A stretch of 64,000 bases of DNA. Origin: an uncultured Croceitalea sp. Lineage in GTDB: Bacteria; Bacteroidota; Bacteroidia; Flavobacteriales; Flavobacteriaceae. Every line of letters starts with the position of its first letter. The stretch's first letter is position 1. The translations under genes were made by a program, and so were the position numbers. The notes under the pieces are model-generated. The model searched no databases, was not told the DNA's origin, and worked only from the letters and a program-made list of their open reading frames with translations. The stretch spans positions 62,001 to 126,000 of the forward strand of contig CANLWK010000004.1 in the NCBI GenBank assembly GCA_947494805.1. Reading direction: 5' to 3'. Positions 44,766-53,164 of the stretch are shown piece by piece.

Positions 44766-46777
44766 TGCAACTAAAAATTAAGAATATTATTTTATATCCT
44801 GAATCCTCTGAACATAAGCCTAGAGTGATTTCTTTTGATATGAAAAAATTAAATATCATAACTGGATATAGTCAAAGAGGTAAATCAGCAATTATTGATA
44901 TTATTGACTACTGTTTAGGCAGTGGAGAATGTAATATCCCTGTCGGTAAAATCCGTAACTCAGTAAGTGTTTATGCTTTATACATAGAATTAAATAGTGA
45001 ATTTTACTTTTTAGCAAGAGAAAACTATGAGGTGTCAAAATCAATAATGTACTTCTTTAAAGAAAATTTAAAAGGGGAAAATCGTGATTTAAGAAGTAAC
45101 AAATGGCTATCAAACAAATCAGAATATAAAGTAAATACGAATTTTGTTAAAAAACTACTGAGTGAATTAGCTGGATTTAAGAACTATACGACGGAAGATA
45201 CTAATAACGCATTTAATACTTCTGCAAGTTTTAGGGACACTGCTGCATTCCAATTTCAGACGCAAAATATTATTGCTAACCCATCCACAATGTTTTACAA
45301 AACAGATTCTTGGGAGCATTTACAAAAACTAAAGACTATTTTTCCATTGATTTTAGGTTATAGTTCTTACGATATAATTATCCTAGAAAATGAGATTTCA
45401 GAACTAGAAAAACAAAAAAATAGACTTGTAAATATTCTTGAAAATCTAAAGGAACAATATGAAAATTGGCAAGGAGAAGTATATAAGTATTATAGCGAAG
45501 CAGTATCTCTAGGTTTAACAATTTCTGATATTGACATAAGTTCTGCATCAGTTAGTAGGATTAGAAATGCTTTGAACGCAATAATTCAATCTTCTAAAAA
45601 TGGAGAACTATACAAGAAAGATTCCGCAAATAGATTTAATGAAAAGGCCAGGGAATTGGCAAGTAACAGGGACTCTTTAATGCGCACACTAAATATTTCA
45701 CGAAACAACCTTTATAAGATTGAGCAATTAGAACAATCCAAAGAAGATTACCTAGATGATGTTGTTAAGGAAAAAGAGAATAGACTAAGACCTGTAAAAT
45801 GGTTTCTAGAACAAAATGGCACAAATCATTGTCCATTTTGCAATTCAGAATCCTCAAAAGCTATAGATGAGCTATTAGCATTAAATGAGATAAGAAAAAC
45901 AAACAGAGAAATTATTGATGATGCCAAATCATTACAATATGATTTTGAAAAAGAAAAGAAATCATTATTAGAGGATATTGCAAAATATGAGAACTCCATT
46001 ACACAATTAGATGCCAACTTGAACATTCTCTTGAGACAGGAGGAAGAAGCTAAACAAGGGCTTAAAGATACATTCGAGTATGTAGGTAAAATTGAACACG
46101 CTCTCTCTAATCTAAAAAAGATAGAACCATCTAGCGAGTTGAATAAAGAAATTGAAATTATAAACGGTAATATCGCAACAAAAAAAACTGCCTTAAAAAA
46201 ACTAAATGAAAAATTCGACAAAGAGTCGTCCTTACAAAAGCTAACTAAATTAATTGGCAAATACGTTAAGATCCTATCTATTGAGTCAAAAGAAAATAGG
46301 TTAGTACATCTTGACCCTGATAATAGCTTAAATGTCAAAATAGAAGATACCAAAACAAAAAACAGATATTACCTCGCAAGACTTGGAAGTGGCGCAAATT
46401 ATATGGGTTATCATCTTGCCACAATGTTTGGTTTGCACGAATTTTTTTGGCAATTGAAAAAAAATAATAAAGTGAATTACATCCCTTCATTTTTGATTCT
46501 AGACCAACCAAGTCAAGTATACTATCCAGAAAGTTTAAATTCCAAAGGAAAAAGTATTCAAAAGAATTCGAAAGATGTTGAAGACACTAAAAAGATATTT
46601 GAAGCTTGCGTTGAATTTTTAAAAAATACAGAAAATAACGTACAATTGATTTTACTTGAGCACGTTCCTGAAGATATGTGGGAAGATATTGATTCAAAAT
46701 ATATTAATCTTGTTGAGGAATGGAGAGGTACAGAAGGAAATGACGATTTCAAAGCTTTGATTCCTCAAGAATGGTAA
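44765..46777 (+). CDS. ABC-3C system ATPase (DUF3732, SMC/Rad50-like)
   Basis: A 670-residue ABC ATPase. Walker A is GYSQRGKSA (34-42). Two coiled-coil arms flank a Rad50-like zinc hook CPFC (356-359). The signature motif is LGSG (540-543) and Walker B is LILDQPSQ with Asp580, followed by an H-loop in ILLEHVPEDMW. SMC-like ATPases of this class sense foreign DNA ends or structures in conflict systems. The locus is visibly AT-richer than the surrounding tra genes, which suggests separate acquisition. Confidence 0.85.
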   Translation: MQLKIKNIILYPESSEHKPRVISFDMKKLNIITGYSQRGKSAIIDIIDYCLGSGECNIPVGKIRNSVSVYALYIELNSEFYFLARENYEVSKSIMYFFKENLKGENRDLRSNKWLSNKSEYKVNTNFVKKLLSELAGFKNYTTEDTNNAFNTSASFRDTAAFQFQTQNIIANPSTMFYKTDSWEHLQKLKTIFPLILGYSSYDIIILENEISELEKQKNRLVNILENLKEQYENWQGEVYKYYSEAVSLGLTISDIDISSASVSRIRNALNAIIQSSKNGELYKKDSANRFNEKARELASNRDSLMRTLNISRNNLYKIEQLEQSKEDYLDDVVKEKENRLRPVKWFLEQNGTNHCPFCNSESSKAIDELLALNEIRKTNREIIDDAKSLQYDFEKEKKSLLEDIAKYENSITQLDANLNILLRQEEEAKQGLKDTFEYVGKIEHALSNLKKIEPSSELNKEIEIINGNIATKKTALKKLNEKFDKESSLQKLTKLIGKYVKILSIESKENRLVHLDPDNSLNVKIEDTKTKNRYYLARLGSGANYMGYHLATMFGLHEFFWQLKKNNKVNYIPSFLILDQPSQVYYPESLNSKGKSIQKNSKDVEDTKKIFEACVEFLKNTENNVQLILLEHVPEDMWEDIDSKYINLVEEWRGTEGNDDFKALIPQEW

Positions 46778-46789
46778 AATAATTTTACT

Positions 46790-46830
46790 AAAAAACCACC
46801 GCTTCAACTTGCTTTAGTATCTACGGTGGT
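46790..46830 (-). terminator. Terminator of the integrase gene
   Basis: On the minus strand ACCACCG...CGGTGGT (arms 46824-46830 and 46795-46801) is followed by a run of T (46790-46795 as A on the plus strand). It lies about 120 bp past the integrase stop and, from the other side, just after the ABC-3C ATPase. Confidence 0.6.
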
Positions 46831-46950
46831 AATAGTGATTTAACTTTCGTCAACAAAATAAATTAGGTAGACCAGCTTCAATTTTGCTTATCCTCGGTTT
46901 AACACTTTTGTTCATTGGTTATTGAAGTATTTTCAAAGAATTGCGCATTT

Positions 46951-48207
46951 CTATGCGGGTATTTGATTGCGATTTAAGGTGTCTTGTAAGCTATTCATAT
47001 CGTCACGTAACTTTCTTTCAACCACATTGGCATAAATCTGAGTGGTAGAAAGTTTGGCGTGACCCAATAACTTGGAGACTGTGGCGATGGGTACGCCATT
47101 AGAAAGTGTCACCGTAGTCGCGAAGGTATGTCGGGCAATATGACAGGTTACTTTGATGTCAATCTCACATTTTCCTGCGATTACTTTTAAATACTGATTC
47201 ATTTTTTGATTAGAGCATACAGGTAATAATCGAATAGATTCTTCAAAGTTTTCATACTTCTTAAGAATCGCTTTTGCTTTGTCCAACAAAGGTATTTTAA
47301 CAGGTTCATCACTCTTTTCTCGGCAAAATGAGAGCCATAACATTCCATCAATGCCCATTACAATATTATCCTTGGTAAGTAATTTCACATCGATATATGA
47401 AAGCCCCGTATAGCAACAGAATACGAATACATCGCGTACCCTATTCAATTTAGCACTTTCGAGTTCTTCCGTTTCAAAACGTTCCAATTGCTGTTCAGTC
47501 AAAAATCCATTCTTGAACTTGGTATATGAAAGCTCATATTTTTCAAAAGGGTGCTTATCAATCCAACCTAATTTATGTGCAAAACCCATAAGCTTATTGA
47601 GTCGTTCAATATGCTTCATTATCCCATTGTTCTTAAGGGTTTGCGATTTGCTGAGATGATTTTTTGGGCTTTGTAAATACAATTCAAAATCGACCACAAA
47701 ACTGTACTGGATATGCTCCAATGGTAAATCAGAGGCTTTGTATTGTTTCTTTACAAAGGCAAGTAAATAGGCCTCGGTGGTCTTGTAATTCTTTAGCGTA
47801 CCCTTTGCAAGTTTGACCTTGTTTTTTTCATAATGATACTTTGACAAACCCAGCAAAGTTTCGTTATTATGGTCTGTGCCTTGATAACGGGCTTTTACAG
47901 CTTGAGCAGTAACGAAACGACCTTCTCTGGTCAGTTCTTTGTAGGACTCCTTTAAATCGACTTTGATAGTATCTAGTTCATCGTTTAAGCTTCGAGCTTT
48001 TGAAGTCCTCCCGATTGCCCTTCCTGTTTTGCTATCCCATTCATCGATAGGGTAAAATAAGTCTGTATTGAATTCTGCACGTTTTCCATTTACAGTAATA
48101 CGTACATAAATGGGTGCACCATTGTTTTTCTTTCTGGCTTTAACTAGCCGAAACAAAATCTTGAAAGTTTTTGAAGTTTGCATTTCCTTTCGTTTTAGGT
48201 TAAACAT
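46951..48207 (-). CDS. int: Tyrosine-type site-specific integrase of ICE-1
   Basis: A 418-residue tyrosine recombinase; a second Met at residue 9 is an alternative start. An N-terminal arm-binding domain (about 10-110) and SAM-like core (about 115-220) precede the catalytic domain. Catalytic residues are His356-x-x-Arg359 (CHIARH), His383 (LLGH) and nucleophile Tyr392 (TTQIYANV). The first Arg of the usual R-H-R-Y set is Ser270 (CYTGLSYID), as known for CTnDOT-type integrases. It sits about 200 bp from a tRNA-like att core, with phased repeats between, and would integrate/excise ICE-1. Confidence 0.93.
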   Translation of the reverse strand: MFNLKRKEMQTSKTFKILFRLVKARKKNNGAPIYVRITVNGKRAEFNTDLFYPIDEWDSKTGRAIGRTSKARSLNDELDTIKVDLKESYKELTREGRFVTAQAVKARYQGTDHNNETLLGLSKYHYEKNKVKLAKGTLKNYKTTEAYLLAFVKKQYKASDLPLEHIQYSFVVDFELYLQSPKNHLSKSQTLKNNGIMKHIERLNKLMGFAHKLGWIDKHPFEKYELSYTKFKNGFLTEQQLERFETEELESAKLNRVRDVFVFCCYTGLSYIDVKLLTKDNIVMGIDGMLWLSFCREKSDEPVKIPLLDKAKAILKKYENFEESIRLLPVCSNQKMNQYLKVIAGKCEIDIKVTCHIARHTFATTVTLSNGVPIATVSKLLGHAKLSTTQIYANVVERKLRDDMNSLQDTLNRNQIPA

Positions 48208-48280
48208 CCTAACACAAAAGTTAAATCACATAGAAAGTCACGCTTTCAATAAAGAAGATAAGGAAAAAAGATAAGTGAGC

Positions 48281-48310
48281 TGTTCCCGTTCTGTTCCCGA
48301 ATTGTTCCCG
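48281..48310 (+). repeat. Three direct repeats TGTTCCCG with an 11-bp period
   Basis: TGTTCCCG at 48281-48288, 48292-48299 and 48303-48310, exactly 11 bp apart, about one helical turn each. They lie between the integrase start and the att core, the place where arm-type integrase or excisionase sites are expected. Confidence 0.85.
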
Positions 48311-48328
48311 ATTTATTTGATTTTAAAA

Positions 48329-48380
48329 CTAACTAAATGAAATCGAATTTTTATTAAAACTCTGAATTTCATTTAGTTAG
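48329..48380. repeat. 15-bp perfect inverted repeat upstream of int
   Basis: CTAACTAAATGAAAT (48329-48343) and ATTTCATTTAGTTAG (48366-48380) are separated by 22 bp. No T-run follows on the int-distal side, so a protein-binding role at the att site is more likely than termination. Confidence 0.85.
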
Positions 48381-48390
48381 CAATCAATTG

Positions 48391-48409
48391 AAATCATTTA
48401 AAATGATTT
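48391..48409. repeat. 8-bp inverted repeat next to the att core
   Basis: AAATCATT (48391-48398), TAA, AATGATTT (48402-48409). It directly abuts the tRNA-like segment. It may be the original terminator hairpin behind the tRNA or a core-type integrase site. Confidence 0.7.
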
Positions 48410-48410
48410 T

Positions 48411-48427
48411 AGTCGGGGTGGCAGGAT
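48411..48427 (-). other. tRNA 3'-end fragment, proposed ICE attachment site
   Basis: Read on the minus strand this is ATCCTGCCACCCCGACT. That parses exactly as the last two T-loop bases, a 5-nt T-stem strand (CCTGC), a 7-nt acceptor strand (CACCCCG), a discriminator A, then CT. The acceptor pairs with CGGGGTG, as in bacterial tRNA-Pro. The rest of a tRNA is absent: after position 48427 the sequence diverges (GCCAACCC...). Such a truncated 3' end is the usual product of ICE or phage integration into a tRNA gene, and an integrase gene lies 200 bp away. Confidence 0.65.
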
Positions 48428-49276
48428 GCCAACCCTATTTTTTATTACCTGTCAATCAACTATTTACAAATAGATTTATATTTCAGGTCACCGAATCGGA
48501 CAAGTTTTCTAATGAACACTGCGTTGACATAACCTATTCTACGCGGTTGCAAATTTAAAATTTTATTTGAGTTAATTTATACTAAATCATACTTTTTTAA
48601 ATGAATAAACTATTTGATTCTAAAAAGTGAAAACAGGGAAGCCTTCAATTTTTTTAAATCAGCATAGTTTACTATAATTGGTTGAAGTAGTTGATTGTTT
48701 TCACCTAGTTCTGAAAATCCCAATCGATTTTCTATTTGATTTATACTTACTATAGCGCGTAGATATTTGATATAAAGCGTTAATTATTAACATTTTTTCA
48801 TAATCCATTCAGCACATTCCCCTACATTCCGCGCCTGCCTGCCGAAAAAGGCAGGAAACCACTACATTTCGGGAAAAGAGCTTCACTAAACAAATCTTGG
48901 ACACAATACTCAATTTTAGCTTTCCATTACGTTAACCCTTTCCGTCTCGATAGCTATCGGGACTGGGAAGGAACACTACATTCCCGAGCCAAAATTGTGG
49001 GTTAAGTCCGCTTTTCATCGGAAAGCCATCACTTCGGTTTTCTTAACAGTATTTTCGGCGCGGTCTTCTTGAGCCCTCACTCGAAAATCCTTAAAAACCA
49101 AACTGCTGTCTTACACATTTTAAGGGGTTTATAATGGATCAAGCCTTAGTTGTTTTTCGGGTCGTCGAAAAACAGGCAGTGCATAACCAATTCTACATTA
49201 AACCCAGCCACTCAATTCGCTTAACTGTCGGTACGCTCAAATCGTAACTGGATTTAAAAGAATTGCTAATGCCCTT
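48428..49276. other. Hairpin-rich non-coding segment at the start of ICE-2
   Basis: 849 bp with no convincing gene but several hairpins. CCTGCC/GGCAGG lies at 48839-48856. GTC-T-CGATAGCTATCG-G-GAC is at 48944-48963. GTTTTTCG/CGAAAAAC is at 49152-49173. There is also a long-range pairing of GTTAACCC with GGGTTAA (about 48930 and 49003). It lies between the proposed att core and ssb and may contain a replication or single-strand initiation site. Confidence 0.5.
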
Positions 49277-49465
49277 ATGGAACTTGTCAAGACTAAACAA
49301 GTTTTAGTGAAAAATAAGGTTTCTACTTCCTTGAAATTCCAAGGAATTTACTACGTCGCAAACACTCCTGATTTTACCCAAAAAGTCTTGACAAAACCCA
49401 CTGTATCCATTGTGCGGTGCACGAAAGAAAAGAACAAACACCCCTTAAAATTTAATCTGTTTTAA
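49277..49465 (+). CDS. Small basic hypothetical protein
   Basis: A 62-residue, Lys-rich frame (MELVKTKQVLVKNKVSTSLK at the start) with an ATG start, 38 bp before ssb. It may be a small element-encoded protein. I recognise no family and its reality is uncertain. Confidence 0.35.
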   Translation: MELVKTKQVLVKNKVSTSLKFQGIYYVANTPDFTQKVLTKPTVSIVRCTKEKNKHPLKFNLF

Positions 49466-49503
49466 ATCAATAGGGGAAATATAAATCACTTAAATATTTT
49501 ATT

Positions 49504-49848
49504 ATGAGTACTATTAAAAATCACGTACAGTTAATTGGAAACGTTGGTCAAGAGCCAACCATTACTAACCTTGAAAGCGGAAAGAAAGTAGCCCGTTTTT
49601 CACTAGCTACAAATGAGTATTACAAAGACAGTAAGGGCGAAAAGCAAACAGATACGAATTGGCATACAATTGTTGCTTGGGGAAAGACGGCTGAAATCGT
49701 TGAGAAATTTGTTGAAAAGGGTAAAGAGGTGGGAATCACGGGAAAGCTAAAGACCCGAACCTATACCACCGACGACGGAAACCAACGCTATGTTACCGAA
49801 GTGGTAGCTGATGAAATCCTGTTACTTGGAACCAAAAATGACAAGTAG
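49504..49848 (+). CDS. ssb: Single-stranded DNA-binding protein
   Basis: A 114-residue OB-fold protein: HVQLIGNVGQEPTITNLESG, FSLATNEYYKD, and NWHTIVAWGKTAEIVEKFV. It ends soon after the OB fold and lacks the acidic tail that recruits chromosomal partners. This is typical of SSBs carried by ICEs, which protect the transferred strand. A terminator follows at 49862-49897. Confidence 0.95.
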   Translation: MSTIKNHVQLIGNVGQEPTITNLESGKKVARFSLATNEYYKDSKGEKQTDTNWHTIVAWGKTAEIVEKFVEKGKEVGITGKLKTRTYTTDDGNQRYVTEVVADEILLLGTKNDK

Positions 49849-49861
49849 AACTTAAAATGAA

Positions 49862-49897
49862 AGAGGGCGTTCCTCTCGAAAGTTGCGCCCTCTTTTT
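49862..49897 (+). terminator. Terminator after ssb
   Basis: AGAGGGCG (49862-49869) pairs with CGCCCTCT (49886-49893), followed by five T. It separates ssb from the RadC-like gene, whose start is therefore taken after it. Confidence 0.8.
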
Positions 49898-49925
49898 CAT
49901 TATTCACACATTAAATATATGTACA

Positions 49926-50375
49926 ATGAAAGCACAAGTTAATGAAATAAAGATTAGCTACAAAGGTGGTTTAAAATCATCTATGTGGAAAAAAATAGGC
50001 AATTCACAAGATGCAGCAGAACTGCTTTTTGAAGACTGGGATAAAGATACCATAGGCATCCAAGAAACTTTTAAGGTGGTCTTACTGAACAACAGCAATA
50101 AAGTAAAAGGTGTGTACCAACTTTCTCAGGGCGGAATAACAAGCACATTAATAGACCTACGTATATTGTTCGCAGTAATTTTGAAATCTTTATCCGTAGC
50201 CATCATTTTGGTGCACAATCATCCAAGTGGAAAATTACAACCCGGCGATGCGGATAAACAACTCACAAACAAGATAAAAAAAGCATCCAAACTTTTTGAT
50301 ATCACCATTCTTGACCATTTAATATTTGCACCCGATGGGGATTATTTTAGTTTTTCTGATAACGGAATTTTGTAA
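49926..50375 (+). CDS. RadC-like JAB-domain protein
   Basis: A 149-residue protein from ATG 49926. It carries the JAMM metal motif in ILVHNHPSGKLQPGDADK, with upstream GGITSTLIDLR; only the JAB half of RadC is present, as in many mobile-element copies. These proteins are common next to ssb and transfer genes; their biochemical role is unsettled. Confidence 0.9.
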   Translation: MKAQVNEIKISYKGGLKSSMWKKIGNSQDAAELLFEDWDKDTIGIQETFKVVLLNNSNKVKGVYQLSQGGITSTLIDLRILFAVILKSLSVAIILVHNHPSGKLQPGDADKQLTNKIKKASKLFDITILDHLIFAPDGDYFSFSDNGIL

Positions 50376-50386
50376 AATTTAAAGCT

Positions 50387-50584
50387 ATGGTATATCTCAA
50401 TTTTACAGACTTGAGCAAAGAAGCTCAAAACCGACTTTTGGAAACTTCCAAAGAAGATGTGAAACGAAAATTTGGGGATAGTATTCGCAAATACTTAACA
50501 GAAAATTATGGCTGTTTTGAAACAATGATTGAAGAAGAAGCACTTCGGAATTTATATTCCTACACCTACGTTTTCAACCCATAG
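50387..50584 (+). CDS. Small hypothetical protein after the RadC-like gene
   Basis: A 65-residue acidic protein (DLSKEAQNRLLETSKEDVKR) with an ATG start 11 bp after the JAB gene stop and a strong terminator just behind it, so it is the last gene of that short operon. Family not recognised. Confidence 0.55.
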   Translation: MVYLNFTDLSKEAQNRLLETSKEDVKRKFGDSIRKYLTENYGCFETMIEEEALRNLYSYTYVFNP

Positions 50585-50605
50585 TATTCAATAGAAATGA
50601 ATCAG

Positions 50606-50633
50606 ACACCTCTAAAATTTTAGAGGTGTTTTT
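50606..50633 (+). terminator. Perfect-palindrome terminator
   Basis: A 24-nt perfect palindrome whose arm is ACACCTCTAAAA, starting at 50606 and followed by five T. It can act in both directions and closes the RadC-like operon. Confidence 0.85.
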
Positions 50634-51016
50634 GTATGTAATCAATCCTACGTCAATAAAAAAACGTATCTTTACTTCGCTGAAATTCAGCATTCAAATT
50701 AAAGTAAGGTTATCCACTTTTCGACTTTCGCCGATACCCTTACATATCGAAAAATAACATATCGGAAAATCATTTTTCCTTGAAAATGGCAATCGGCTTT
50801 TTAGCCAGATTGCATGGATTTTTGTCAAGCTTGCGCGTGACGAAAAGGAATAGCAAGAGGGTAACACGCTACGCGATGTTAAACATTTCTTTTCGTTTTA
50901 AATAGCTGATTATCAGTAATTTGAAAATATTTTAATTTCCTGACAATCAACGATTTGCGACAAACGGGCTGCAAGTGCCCATTTTTAGGGAAGATTTTGC
51001 GACAAATCGGCGAAAT
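50634..51016. other. Candidate oriT/mobilization control region
   Basis: 383 bp without a gene, directly upstream of bfmA and the relaxase, where oriT usually lies. It contains ACATATCG twice (50742-50749 and 50757-50764, 15 bp apart), TTTGCGACAAA twice (50954-50964 and 50996-51006, 42 bp apart) and a GC-rich stretch around 50828-50880 (GCTTGCGCGTGACG, ACACGCTACGCG) in otherwise AT-rich DNA. No nic site is identified. Confidence 0.45.
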
Positions 51017-51397
51017 ATGGACTCATTTATTGGAATCAGATTCAAAAAGGAAACAGCAAAACGTTTTCAAACATTCTCACGTACTTACTTTAAATCGCAT
51101 ACCGAGGCAATGTCCACGATGCTCGATTTTTTCTTCTACAACGAAATCTCGCCAAAGGAAAAATTAGGTCCGACAGGGCGAACCATTGAAGCCAAATTGC
51201 TCAAAAGAATCAATGCCGTTATTGCCATAATGCGAGACGTAGAAAAGACACAAACGAAACCTACGGTAGCAATGATTCAATCGCTTTTTGAAATTGACGA
51301 ACCCAATAAAAAACCATTGATAGTTGAAAAGAAATATGCCGAAGAAAAGAAAGAAGTACGCTTTCGCGAAAAGCGAAATATAAAAAACGAACTCTAA
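51017..51397 (+). CDS. BfmA/BtgA-family mobilization accessory protein
   Basis: A 126-residue basic protein; ATG 51017 is chosen because it gives the conserved opening FIGIRFKKETAKRFQTFSR. The pattern fits BfmA/BtgA mobilization proteins, ribbon-helix-helix-like DNA binders that help the relaxase at oriT. It ends 10 bp before the relaxase gene. Confidence 0.75.
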   Translation: MDSFIGIRFKKETAKRFQTFSRTYFKSHTEAMSTMLDFFFYNEISPKEKLGPTGRTIEAKLLKRINAVIAIMRDVEKTQTKPTVAMIQSLFEIDEPNKKPLIVEKKYAEEKKEVRFREKRNIKNEL

Positions 51398-51407
51398 TTT
51401 TTGGGCT

Positions 51408-52439
51408 ATGTATATCACAATAACACCTCAAAAATTAGGAATTAATTACTCGCAAAGTTCTGCTGATTTTGTTGGGTATTTAGAGAAAGAAAATCAAGGA
51501 TTGGAACAACAAGATATGGAGCATTTTTTCAATCAATATGGCGATGAGATTTCTGCTGAAGAAGTGGTAAAAGAGATTGATGGAAATACAGCAAAACTGA
51601 AAAAGAAAGAACCCAAGTTTTATTCGATTACGGTCAGTCCTTCAAAGTATGAATTAAGAAAACTTCAGGACAATAGTCAAGATTTAAAACAATACACCAG
51701 AGAGTTGATGAAAGATTATGTGGCATCCTTTAATCGGGAAATCAATGGACGACCTATTACGGTTGATGATATAAAATACTTTGCTAAAATCGAACATCAA
51801 AGAACTTTTAAAGGGACAGATTTTCAGATTATAGAAAACCAACCGTATGCCACGAAAATACTTCAGCTCAAAACGGATATCCGTAATATTCAAGAAGGAC
51901 GAACTGAGGGAAATATTAAGAGAATGAAAAAGGAAATTGCTAACCTCGAAAAACAAGCACCGCATCAACAAAATGGAAAACGGATAGTCCAGGGAATGAA
52001 AAAGGATGGCGAGCAAAGCCACATCCATATTATAGTGAGCCGGAAAGATGCTTCCAATTCCATCAGTCTTTCGCCTGGTAGCAAACACAAAGCTTCAGAA
52101 GTTGAGATGCACGGTAAGACTGTAAAACGAGGTTTTGACCGTGATACATTTTTCGCGAAAGCGGAACAAACCTTTGACAAAACTTTTGATTATAAGCGCA
52201 ACTACGCAGAGACCTACAAGGCTAAAAAGACATTCGTCAAAAACCCCAACCTCTACTTTTCTGCTTTGATGAAACTGCCAGCCAACGAAAAGGCTTTGGC
52301 TTTTAAAATTATAAGCAAATCTGGGTTGCCCATTGTGCCAAGTATTCCTGTAAGTCAAGCACAAATTGCGCTTCGAGTTTTCAAAAGATTAAGACGTGGT
52401 ACTGAAATAGCAATTAAATCAAGTTCCATTGGAATATGA
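51408..52439 (+). CDS. MobB-type relaxase (DUF5712)
   Basis: A 343-residue relaxase-like protein. The N-terminal part has YSQSSADFVGYLEKEN and KFYSITVSPSKYEL. The metal-binding histidines are in SHIHIIVSRKDASN (about 205-218), followed by LSPGSKHK. This is the DUF5712/MobB pattern of Bacteroidota ICEs. It nicks oriT and leads the strand into the recipient. Its stop codon overlaps the methyltransferase start by four bases. Confidence 0.8.
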   Translation: MYITITPQKLGINYSQSSADFVGYLEKENQGLEQQDMEHFFNQYGDEISAEEVVKEIDGNTAKLKKKEPKFYSITVSPSKYELRKLQDNSQDLKQYTRELMKDYVASFNREINGRPITVDDIKYFAKIEHQRTFKGTDFQIIENQPYATKILQLKTDIRNIQEGRTEGNIKRMKKEIANLEKQAPHQQNGKRIVQGMKKDGEQSHIHIIVSRKDASNSISLSPGSKHKASEVEMHGKTVKRGFDRDTFFAKAEQTFDKTFDYKRNYAETYKAKKTFVKNPNLYFSALMKLPANEKALAFKIISKSGLPIVPSIPVSQAQIALRVFKRLRRGTEIAIKSSSIGI

Positions 52440-53164
52440 AAAATAGGACTATGAAAAGAAAAGAACAACAACAGATATCCGAAGCAAAAATTGGTTTGAA
52501 TGAACCCAATATAGAACTGCTAAATACCGATTGTATGCGTTATCTGAATTGTTGTGCTGACAAGCAGTTTGACTTGGCAATAGTTGACCCACCTTACGGA
52601 ATAGGGATTCATAAAATGAATTTTACTCAGAATCGTAAGGGTGGTTTGGCTCAACGAGGTGATTACAGTTCTGTTGGGGATTGGGATAAGGAAATACCAG
52701 AACAAGAGTATTGGAATGAGTTGATGAGAATTTCTAAGAATCAAATTATTTGGGGTGGAAACTTTTTCCCATTACCTCAATCGAGAGGTTGGATTTTTTG
52801 GGACAAGAGAACCGATGACAGGTATAATGTAGACTTTGCCGATGGTGAATTGGCCTGGACCTCATTTGATAGACCCATAAGATGCTTTAGATGGTTATGG
52901 AATGGGATGCTTCAGCAAAATATGAAAAACAAGCAGATAAGAATTCATCCTACTGAAAAACCAAAAGCCTTATATGATTGGTTGCTTATGAACTATGCCA
53001 AAAAAGGCGATAAGATAATTGACACACATTTGGGCAGCGGAAGTATAGCTATGGCGTGTTGGAATATGAAACACGATTTGGTCGGTATGGACATCAACAT
53101 CAGTTATGTTGAAGCTGCACAGAAACGTTTTGATAACTACAAGAAACAATTAACCCTATTCTAA
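52436..53164 (+). CDS. DNA methyltransferase (DPPY type) inside the mobilization operon
   Basis: A 242-residue methyltransferase. The catalytic motif DPPY (AIVDPPYGIG, about 51-60) comes first and the AdoMet-binding motif (IDTHLGSGSIA, about 197-207) later, the beta-class order of N6-adenine or N4-cytosine enzymes. An HPTEKP motif precedes the latter. No restriction endonuclease is adjacent. Its start overlaps the relaxase stop and its stop overlaps the coupling-protein start, so it is translated as part of the transfer operon. It could protect transferred DNA or mark oriT. Confidence 0.88.
   Translation: MKNRTMKRKEQQQISEAKIGLNEPNIELLNTDCMRYLNCCADKQFDLAIVDPPYGIGIHKMNFTQNRKGGLAQRGDYSSVGDWDKEIPEQEYWNELMRISKNQIIWGGNFFPLPQSRGWIFWDKRTDDRYNVDFADGELAWTSFDRPIRCFRWLWNGMLQQNMKNKQIRIHPTEKPKALYDWLLMNYAKKGDKIIDTHLGSGSIAMACWNMKHDLVGMDINISYVEAAQKRFDNYKKQLTLF

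Noticed and set aside
48411-48500. A complete tRNA gene
   Set aside because: Only the T-stem strand and acceptor strand are present; there is no anticodon arm or matching 5' acceptor nearby.
48941-48964. CGATAGCTATCG palindrome as a terminator
   Set aside because: It is not followed by a T-run on either strand and lies far from any gene end.
49857-49925. N-terminal extension of the RadC-like protein
   Set aside because: The extension would be translated through the ssb terminator hairpin and adds no family sequence; ATG 49926 fits better.
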